Of a DNA stretch of 12,865 bases, positions 7,422 through 12,865 are shown piece after piece. Position numbers and translations under genes: made by a program. Source of the DNA: Gp6-AA40 sp050742535. Lineage in GTDB: Bacteria > Acidobacteriota > Vicinamibacteria > Vicinamibacterales > UBA2999. The number at the start of each line of letters is the position of its first letter. Position 1 is the first letter of the stretch. The stretch lies in NCBI GenBank assembly GCA_050742535.1, contig JBOGIQ010000157.1, positions 1 to 12,865 on the forward strand. Direction: 5' to 3'. The notes below the pieces were generated by a model, which worked only from the letters and a program-made list of their open reading frames with translations, was not told where the DNA came from and did not search any database.

Positions 7422-7461
7422 TGGAGCACCGTTGGGGCGACGGGCGCGCGCGAGATCGTGG

Positions 7462-7483
7462 CGCGGACGTTGTCACGTCCGCG
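7462..7483. promoter_or_regulatory. 9-bp inverted repeat between IclR and arabinanase genes
   Basis: Perfect 9-base arms CGCGGACGT (7462-7470) and ACGTCCGCG (7475-7483) are separated by TGTC. The repeat sits in the 76-base gap after the regulator stop and before the arabinanase start. It could be an operator for the IclR protein, or an RNA hairpin that attenuates or protects the message. No T-run follows on the minus strand, so it is not a classical terminator. Confidence 0.45.
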
Positions 7484-7497
7484 AGCGAGGCTTCGCG

Positions 7498-8274
7498 TCA
7501 GGCGGCGAGGGATTTGCTGATCAGCTGCGCCGTAGCGACGACCTCGGCTGCGGCATGTGGAATTCGCTTCGTGTGCAGACGTGTCACGGGCGAGGAGATC
7601 CCGACGGAGGCAACGATCTCGCCCTGCGAGTCGCGAATGGGCGCCGCAAGGCAACGCAGGTCTTCGATGTACTCGGCATCGTCGAGCGCGAATCCCTCGA
7701 CGCGAACGCGGCCGCACACGCGGCCAAGCGTCGTCAGCGAGGTGATCGTATTGCGCGTGTACGCGCGCAGCGGCGCCCGCCCGAACAGGCTCCTGAGCGC
7801 CTTGCGGTCGAAGTCGGCAAGCAGCGCCTTGCCGTGCGCCGTGCAATGGAGCGGTGCGAACTCGCCCGTCTGCCCGGCGACGGAGATGACCTGGCCGGTC
7901 GGGATGTGATGGTCGACAAAGAACACCTGGCCGCCCTCGCGCACCGCGAAATGCGACGTCTCCCCGAGCTTTGTTGTCAGGTCGCGCAGGTACTGATGAA
8001 AGAACGTGGCAAGGACGGTCCGTCCGTACCGCCGCGACAGCCGCCAGGCGGTGGGTCCGAGCACGTAGGCGTTGCTGCCCTTCGGATTGGCCAGGAACCG
8101 CCGTTGACGAAGCGTGTTCGCCAGACGGAACACGCTGCTCCGATCGATCCCGATCAGATCGGTGAGATCCTTGAGCGGCATCGGGTCGGCAGATGCCGCC
8201 ACGGCCTCGAGGATCGCCAATCCGCGGTCGAGGCTCTGGATCGGCGGTGTGTCGTGTGTGGGTTTCCCGCGCAT
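7498..8274 (-). CDS. IclR-family transcriptional regulator
   Basis: A 258-residue DNA-binding regulator of normal family length. The N-terminal winged helix-turn-helix covers about residues 11-75, with SLDRGLAILEAVA at 14-26 and a recognition helix around IDRSSVFRLANTLRQRRFL (43-61). The C-terminal IclR effector domain (about 80-255) is recognisable by THxAVR-like ETSHFAVREG, the LHCTAHGKALLA segment and the CLAAPIRDSQGEIVASVGIS stretch near the end. Family members sense small metabolites, often sugar acids or aromatic acids, and commonly repress or activate adjacent genes and themselves. It is directly upstream of the arabinanase pair on the same strand and probably shares their message. The ATG at 8274 has only a weak ribosome-binding site. 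The effector is unknown; an arabinose- or pectin-derived acid would suit the neighbours. Confidence 0.95.
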   Translation of the reverse strand: MRGKPTHDTPPIQSLDRGLAILEAVAASADPMPLKDLTDLIGIDRSSVFRLANTLRQRRFLANPKGSNAYVLGPTAWRLSRRYGRTVLATFFHQYLRDLTTKLGETSHFAVREGGQVFFVDHHIPTGQVISVAGQTGEFAPLHCTAHGKALLADFDRKALRSLFGRAPLRAYTRNTITSLTTLGRVCGRVRVEGFALDDAEYIEDLRCLAAPIRDSQGEIVASVGISSPVTRLHTKRIPHAAAEVVATAQLISKSLAA

Positions 8275-8282
8275 GGTCAGGA

Positions 8283-8292
8283 TAGGCGCCTA
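8283..8292. promoter_or_regulatory. Palindrome TAGGCGCCTA before the IclR gene, candidate autoregulatory site
   Basis: A 10-base perfect palindrome lies 9-18 bases upstream of the regulator ATG, immediately downstream of the possible -10 element. A repressor bound here would block its own transcription start, a common arrangement for IclR proteins. The GGCGCC core occurs often by chance in GC-rich DNA, so this is tentative. Confidence 0.3.
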
Positions 8293-8293
8293 A

Positions 8294-8299
8294 AGAATA
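8294..8299 (-). promoter_or_regulatory. Possible extended -10 element of the IclR gene
   Basis: On the minus strand TATTCT is preceded by TGG, which fits an extended -10 (TGnTAnnnT). No good -35 is seen at 16-18 bases. Transcription would start near the TAGGCGCCTA palindrome. Confidence 0.3.
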
Positions 8300-8357
8300 C
8301 CACTGCCTTTCAGTCACCTGTCGCTCCCAGGACGTCGCAACCTGCGCGGATGGATTC

Positions 8358-8388
8358 TGTGGCGCGAACCGTTCGGGTTCGCGCCACA
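8358..8388 (-). terminator. 13-bp perfect hairpin after the TonB receptor gene
   Basis: Perfect 13-base arms TGTGGCGCGAACC (8358-8370) and GGTTCGCGCCACA (8376-8388) enclose a 5-base loop. On the minus strand the hairpin starts 16 bases after the receptor stop codon, a typical terminator position, but no U-run follows. It is also about 84 bases upstream of the IclR start, so a protein-binding role at that promoter is an alternative. The hairpin itself is certain; termination is inferred. Confidence 0.55.
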
Positions 8389-8404
8389 CCCGTTTGAAGG
8401 TGCT

Positions 8405-11400
8405 CTAGAAGCGCAGGGTGGAGTTGAAGGTGATGAACCTCATGACTGTGTTGTTCACCTGGCGGACCTGCCCGAAGTTCGTGCTCGTCGGGTCCAGGTT
8501 CGGATTCTGGTAGTGCTGCCGGTTGAGGAGGTTCTGGATGTCTACCCGGAACTGGAACGTCCGGGGGCCGGGCAGATCGAAGGTCCGCGCGATACCCATG
8601 TTGATCATCGACAGGCTGTAGCCGCGAACGCCGTCGACGCGGAACGGGAACACCCGCTTCTGGAAGGCGGCCGGCTGATCGGCGGTGGCCCGCACGAACC
8701 CGGCATTGATGTTGAACCACGTCTTCGTCGCGTCGAACGTGCCGTCGGGCTGCAGTGCGATTTCGGGATTGTCCTTCTTGATATCGTCGAGATTTCCGTT
8801 GAAGAAGATGTTCCCCCAATTGAGCAGCGCTCCTGGCTGGTACTCGTAGGTGCCGCTGACGCTCCATCCGCGGGCGATATGGGAGACCACCCCGCCTTCG
8901 TCAAGAAACGCCCTGCCAGGACCGAAGGGCAGTTCGTACAGGCCGACGCCGGTCACCCGCCACGGCCGGCCGTTGTTGTTGGTTTGCCAGAGCGTCGGCT
9001 CGCGGTCGTATTCCTCCACGGTACGGTTCTCCGTCACCCGATTCGTCGAGAACGCGAAATGCCCGGTCAGGCCCTTGGAGTACCGCTGTGTCAGGACCGC
9101 CTCGAACGTGTGAGCCTTGATGACACCGAGCGGCTGGTCCATATGGTTCAGCGGGATCATCTGGTTGAACTGGTTGACGCCCCCCATATGCGGAAACGCG
9201 CGCAACAGGCGGTGCCGCTGAATGGTTGGTGACGTGTAGATGGCGGAACCTTGGAGGCGCTGAAACAGCAGCGGATTGGTCGTCTGCAGCGCGGCGAAGT
9301 TGTTGATGAAGAACGGATTCGGCACGTTCTGCGTCAGGAAATCGTTCGCCGACGTATCACGGACATTCGCACTGCTCCAATACTGTTCGGGCAGAAAGTC
9401 CTGGCGGATCGTGATTCCCTGGCGATCGGCGTACGAGCCGGCGTAGGAGACCTCGAGCGCCGTCCGGCTGGCGACCTCGCGCTGCCACGACAGCCGCCAC
9501 CGCTGCACGCGCGAATGCACGCGGTCCGGGTTCTCGGCACCGAATCCACGACCCAGCATCGTGTCGAACCCGAGCGCGTTCCCCAGCAAGCTCTCGTACC
9601 GGCTGCCGGTGGCGGCGCGTACCGGGAACGGATCGACCAGCGGCAGAACGCCGGCCCGCGGATTGCCGAGCAGGAAGTTCCGGCCGAAATCGTTACTGAG
9701 CTGGTTCGTGGTGGTGACGTTGAACCCTTGGAGATCCGGAGTCCAGTCCCGGGCGTTGAGCGTGTCGTAGTACATGCCGTAGCCGCCCTTGACCGCCATC
9801 TTGTCGCCCAGCCGGTAGCCAAACGAAGCACGCGGCATCCACAGGGCTTCAGGTTTCCACGACCGTTCGTCATATCCCGGCGCACCCGCGTAGACGGTGC
9901 CGCCCTGCACGTTGAATTGGCTGGCCGGCAAACCCGCAATAGGGTTGGCGGCGTATGCGGCCTCGGCGATGGACGCGATTGACACGTCCGCGTTCGGATC
10001 GAACCAGAGCAGCGCGCGATCATTCACCTCCTTGATGCCGTTCTCGTACTCGAACCGCAGGCCGAGGTTGAGCGTGAGGTTGCGGCCGACGCGCCACGTG
10101 TCCTGCACGAAGCTCCCGACGTAGTTGTTGCGGACGTCGAAGCCGCTCTCCTCGGCAACCGACACCGAGGTCGGCATGCCCAGCATGAACGCGGCCAGGC
10201 TCAAACCGGTCTGCTGCGCCGGGAAGACGTTCGTCGTGTCGGCGGCGCGGGTGTAGGTGTTGTCGTAATTGAACGTGCCCATATTGCCGGCCCCGTCCTT
10301 GGCGGTGCGCTGCGCCCACTGGATATCCACACCGCCGCGCCAGGTGTGCGACCCGCGCGTGCTCGTGAGGTTCGACTGCCCCTGGTAGGTCGTGACCCAG
10401 ATGCCGCGATCGACAGTGCCGCCCATGCCCTGGTACGCGGAGATGTTGTTCTGGGGCAGGATGCACTCGAGGCGGGCCTCGCAGTACTCGTCCAGGTAAC
10501 CGGGCAGGCCGACCGATGTCGGCGTGTAGTTGACCAGGTTCTTGCGCGTGTCCCGCTGGTACGCACGGTTGCCGGAAATCTGGGTGTCGAGCAGCGTCGA
10601 GGCGCTCATGACCTTCGTCCATGTGCCGGTCACCGACCAGCTGTAACGAGCACGCGCCACGTCGTGCAGCCCTCGGAATTGCGGATCGGGTGAGTCGTAC
10701 GTCCAGTCGACCAGCGACGACTCGAGGAACCTGTTGCCGTTGGCGCGAACGAAGAACCGGGAACCCTCCGAGCGGTTGTAGTCGATGCGGAGGCTTCCCT
10801 GCGTGTTGTGCGGCTGGTCGGGTTCCGCCGCGCGGAAGTAGTTGCCGACCGGCTGCTGCGTGGCCGACAGGAAATTCTGGTTCGGCGCCGGCACCATCGC
10901 CTGGTAGAGGCCGAACGCCGGATTCTTGTACGTGCCGTCCGGGTTCATGAACCGATCCCTCGGGATGATGTTCCCCGGGAACGGATCACGAATGACGCGT
11001 CCGGGACGAAGCGGATCGGGGCGCGTCGTCAACGGGTCGTAAATCTGGTACTGGTGGTGTCCTGGGGGTGTGGTGGCCCCAGCACCTGAGGGCAACAGGA
11101 GCAGATCGGAGAAATCGCCCTCGAGATGCTTCCGGTTGGCCGGCACGGTGGAGGTGCCGGCGAGGCGCCCGGGCGCCGAGTCGTTCGACTTCGAGTAGTT
11201 GGCGAAGAAGAACAGCTTGCCGCGGCCATCGATGACCTTCGGAATGCTGAGAGGACCGCCGAGCGTAAAGGCGCCGATGTGTGAGCGGCCCGAACGCCAC
11301 GCGTCTTCCTGCCGCGGATCCTGCGCGAAGGTGACCTTCTGCGACAGGCTGGGCGAGTTCAACTGGTTGTTCCAGTGGGTGTAATTGCCGGAGCCGCGCA

Positions 11401-12169
11401 GCGAATTCGTGCCGCTGCGGGTCATCATCGACACCGTGAGCCCGGTGCCGTGCCCCTGCGAGGCGTCGAAGTTCGACGTCTCGATGCGAACCTCCTCAAT
11501 CTGGTCGGCGTTGGGCGAGCTCGCAATGCGACGGCCGAACCCGTTGTTCATCGCGCCATCGATCGTGTACAGGTTGCCGGTATTGCGGTTGTCGAAACCG
11601 CTGCCCGTGCCGACCTGGCCGCCGGCGGCGCTTGTCGTCCCTTCCATGTACCCCTGGAAGATGTTCTGCACTTCGGCTTCCGCCGGGGCAACGCCGGGCG
11701 TGAAGCGCGACAGCATGATCGGCATGTTGGAGAACATCGGGAGCGCCTCGACCAGACGGCGATCGAAGTTCTGGCCGGAGGACACCGTGGTGGTGTCGAT
11801 CAACGGGGCCTCGGCCGAGACCGTGATCTCCTCGCTGATCTGACCGAGTTCAAGCTTCAACGACAGACTCAAGGTCTGTCCGACCGCGAGCGAAATGCCT
11901 GTCTGGGTCAGGGGCCTGAAGCCCTGCAGCTCCACGCGAACGGCGTAGGTCCCGGGGTTGAGCAGGAGGGCCTCGAAATACCCGCTGTTGTTGGTCACCA
12001 GCTGCTGCGTCTGGCTGGTGTTGGTGTTCGTAATTCTGACCATTGCGCCGGGAACGACGCCGTTCTGGTCCTGGACGACCCCGTTGATGTTGCCCCGGGT
12101 CTCCTGGGCTCCCGCTGGCAGCGCCGCCAGCACGCCGGCCAGGAGCCCGATCGCTAAACGCATCCCCAT
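8405..12169 (-). CDS. Oar-like TonB-dependent outer-membrane receptor
   Basis: A 1254-residue outer-membrane protein. Parts in order: signal peptide (MGMRLAIGLLAGVLAALPAGA, about 1-21); a carboxypeptidase-regulatory-like beta-sandwich (about 25-108; GNINGVVQDQNGVVPGAMV then GYFEALLLNPGTYAVRVELQ); a TonB plug with LYTIDGAMNN and a later FDASQGHGTGLTVSMMTRSGTN stretch; then a long beta-barrel ending in the outer-membrane signature ..STLRF with terminal Phe. This architecture is typical of the large receptors expanded in Acidobacteriota, thought to import or bind oligosaccharides or peptides with TonB/ExbBD energy. No SusD-type partner is visible. No clear TonB box is seen. The ATG at 12169 is chosen because GGAGGT sits seven bases before it; the upstream GTG at 12178 falls inside that site. 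The barrel keeps long extracellular loops, one with a close Cys pair (YCEARLEC). The ligand is unknown; an arabinan fragment is plausible given the neighbours. Confidence 0.93.
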   Translation of the reverse strand: MGMRLAIGLLAGVLAALPAGAQETRGNINGVVQDQNGVVPGAMVRITNTNTSQTQQLVTNNSGYFEALLLNPGTYAVRVELQGFRPLTQTGISLAVGQTLSLSLKLELGQISEEITVSAEAPLIDTTTVSSGQNFDRRLVEALPMFSNMPIMLSRFTPGVAPAEAEVQNIFQGYMEGTTSAAGGQVGTGSGFDNRNTGNLYTIDGAMNNGFGRRIASSPNADQIEEVRIETSNFDASQGHGTGLTVSMMTRSGTNSLRGSGNYTHWNNQLNSPSLSQKVTFAQDPRQEDAWRSGRSHIGAFTLGGPLSIPKVIDGRGKLFFFANYSKSNDSAPGRLAGTSTVPANRKHLEGDFSDLLLLPSGAGATTPPGHHQYQIYDPLTTRPDPLRPGRVIRDPFPGNIIPRDRFMNPDGTYKNPAFGLYQAMVPAPNQNFLSATQQPVGNYFRAAEPDQPHNTQGSLRIDYNRSEGSRFFVRANGNRFLESSLVDWTYDSPDPQFRGLHDVARARYSWSVTGTWTKVMSASTLLDTQISGNRAYQRDTRKNLVNYTPTSVGLPGYLDEYCEARLECILPQNNISAYQGMGGTVDRGIWVTTYQGQSNLTSTRGSHTWRGGVDIQWAQRTAKDGAGNMGTFNYDNTYTRAADTTNVFPAQQTGLSLAAFMLGMPTSVSVAEESGFDVRNNYVGSFVQDTWRVGRNLTLNLGLRFEYENGIKEVNDRALLWFDPNADVSIASIAEAAYAANPIAGLPASQFNVQGGTVYAGAPGYDERSWKPEALWMPRASFGYRLGDKMAVKGGYGMYYDTLNARDWTPDLQGFNVTTTNQLSNDFGRNFLLGNPRAGVLPLVDPFPVRAATGSRYESLLGNALGFDTMLGRGFGAENPDRVHSRVQRWRLSWQREVASRTALEVSYAGSYADRQGITIRQDFLPEQYWSSANVRDTSANDFLTQNVPNPFFINNFAALQTTNPLLFQRLQGSAIYTSPTIQRHRLLRAFPHMGGVNQFNQMIPLNHMDQPLGVIKAHTFEAVLTQRYSKGLTGHFAFSTNRVTENRTVEEYDREPTLWQTNNNGRPWRVTGVGLYELPFGPGRAFLDEGGVVSHIARGWSVSGTYEYQPGALLNWGNIFFNGNLDDIKKDNPEIALQPDGTFDATKTWFNINAGFVRATADQPAAFQKRVFPFRVDGVRGYSLSMINMGIARTFDLPGPRTFQFRVDIQNLLNRQHYQNPNLDPTSTNFGQVRQVNNTVMRFITFNSTLRF

Positions 12170-12176
12170 TGGAACC

Positions 12177-12182
12177 ACCTCC
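12177..12182 (-). promoter_or_regulatory. Ribosome-binding site GGAGGT of the TonB receptor
   Basis: A strong Shine-Dalgarno, seven bases upstream of the ATG at 12169. It excludes the in-frame GTG at 12178, which overlaps it, and disfavours the ATG at 12163, which would need a 13-base spacer. Confidence 0.85.
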
Positions 12183-12222
12183 CTGCTTCGAGCGCTAGAA
12201 ACACCCGCCGTGGACGCGCTGC

Positions 12223-12245
12223 ACTATACGCAACAGCCGTTGCGT
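12223..12245 (-). promoter_or_regulatory. Possible receptor promoter with overlapping inverted repeat
   Basis: On the minus strand a TATAGT -10-like hexamer (12228 to 12223) would give a leader of roughly 45 bases before the receptor ATG. The matching -35 position reads TCGCAA (just beyond this interval), which is weak. An inverted repeat of ACGCAAC (12228-12234) and GTTGCGT (12239-12245) with a 4-base spacer abuts the -10, so it could be an operator replacing a strong -35. It could also be a weak hairpin after the upstream gene, whose stop is at 12273. Confidence 0.4.
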
Positions 12246-12272
12246 TTGCGAGAGGAATTTTCCAGGGGGCCG

Positions 12273-12865
12273 TTAGTCGCGAGGCTTATAAGTCTTCTCG
12301 AAACCGTTTCGTGTGTTGGTGACGACGAAAGTACCGTCGGATCCCGCGCTGATCTTGATCAAATACGCCGGCGTGTGTGCGGCGGCGGCGCCGCCGGGAG
12401 GGCCTCCCCGGCCCCCGCCCTGACGTTGGCCCGGCGCTGCGGTCAGCACGCTCCCGACCGTGACAGTGTCATCGATGTTTGCCACGAACAGGGCGGGAGC
12501 GTTATCGAGACCGGTGTTGTGGGACCAGTGCAACTGCCACAGATCCTCGAGCCCGGGCGACTCGTACAGCACGCGGAACGCCTGCGGCGCACCGCCTTTG
12601 CGCGTGCCGTTATTCATCACCGCGACGCGGGGTTGCAGCGCGTGGACGAGCGCGGGCGAGCCGGATCGCTCCAGGCCATGATGCGACGTCAGATACACAT
12701 CCACGGTCCCGATCCGGTTCGTCGGGCACATCAGGTCGAGTTCTCCATTCCAGGTCAGGTCGCCGAGATTGACCGTGCGGAAACGGCCGAACGCCATCAC
12801 GAATCCCGCCGAGTCGCCATTGTCGGTATCGATATAGGTGCTCTCGTCCATCGGGCGAGTGGCGG
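12273..12865 (-). CDS. ComEC-like metallo-beta-lactamase-fold protein, N-terminus cut by window edge
   Basis: The last 196 residues of a gene whose start lies beyond the right edge; the reading frame stays open to the edge, so an internal ATG at 12851 is not its start. The visible part matches the C-terminal half of ComEC/Rec2-type metallo-beta-lactamase folds: NLGDLTWNGELDL, then VDVYLTSHHGLERSGSPALVHALQPRVAVMNNG with the typical SHHG pair, then a later WQLHWSHN segment. These proteins are hydrolases, in ComEC a nuclease-type domain, but the N-terminal HxHxDH site is not in view, so activity and substrate stay open. A Gly/Arg/Pro-rich insert (about 12378-12440) interrupts the last strands. 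Such stand-alone forms are often exported; that cannot be checked here. It ends 103 bases before the receptor ATG on the same strand. Confidence 0.78.
   Translation of the reverse strand, partial: ATRPMDESTYIDTDNGDSAGFVMAFGRFRTVNLGDLTWNGELDLMCPTNRIGTVDVYLTSHHGLERSGSPALVHALQPRVAVMNNGTRKGGAPQAFRVLYESPGLEDLWQLHWSHNTGLDNAPALFVANIDDTVTVGSVLTAAPGQRQGGGRGGPPGGAAAAHTPAYLIKISAGSDGTFVVTNTRNGFEKTYKPRD

Noticed and set aside
7309..8397. Long plus-strand open frame (362 codons) opposite the IclR gene
   Set aside because: The IclR gene on the minus strand has the full family pattern; the plus frame shows no domain and is a shadow.
11375..12157. Plus-strand open frame (260 codons) opposite the receptor N-terminus
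   Set aside because: The receptor signal peptide, regulatory domain and plug are clear on the minus strand; the plus frame is Arg/Val-rich shadow sequence.

Overview
This is a high-GC bacterial window with nine protein genes and almost no free space. The longest stretch without a gene is about 130 bases. No RNA gene, insertion sequence or CRISPR array is visible. The gene style points to Acidobacteriota, probably Vicinamibacteria-like: a very large Oar-type TonB-dependent receptor with an N-terminal carboxypeptidase-regulatory domain, many exported enzymes, and Gly/Arg/Ala-rich inserts in secreted proteins. This placement is inferred from protein style, not from a marker gene.

Left part (1-5216). 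A minus-strand iron-sulfur protein runs off the left edge and is divergent from a plus-strand trio. The trio is a HpcH/HpaI-family aldolase with a signal peptide, a PQQ-dependent dehydrogenase fused to an N-terminal cytochrome c domain, and a bicupin with a signal peptide. Gaps in the trio are 8 and 27 bases, so it is very probably one operon, and all three products look exported. The 95-base divergent gap holds a 12-base perfect palindrome over the -35 region of a possible promoter for the iron-sulfur gene.

Middle part (5230-8274, minus strand). An IclR-family regulator is followed by a GH43 arabinanase-like enzyme with a C-terminal ricin-type (QxW) beta-trefoil. The arabinanase stop codon overlaps, as ATGA, the start of a small exported beta-sandwich protein. 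This group meets the left operon tail to tail with only 13 bases between stop codons.

Right part (8405-12865, minus strand). A 1254-residue TonB-dependent outer-membrane receptor has a strong ribosome-binding site and a possible promoter carrying an inverted repeat. Upstream of it is the C-terminal part of a ComEC-like metallo-beta-lactamase-fold protein, cut by the right edge.

Working model (inference): the receptor, the arabinanase and its beta-sandwich partner capture and cut plant arabinan-type glycans under IclR control. The left operon may oxidise and cleave sugars, or sugar acids made from them, in the periplasm. An aldolase exported together with a periplasmic quinoprotein is the most unusual idea here, because HpcH/HpaI aldolases normally work in the cytoplasm.
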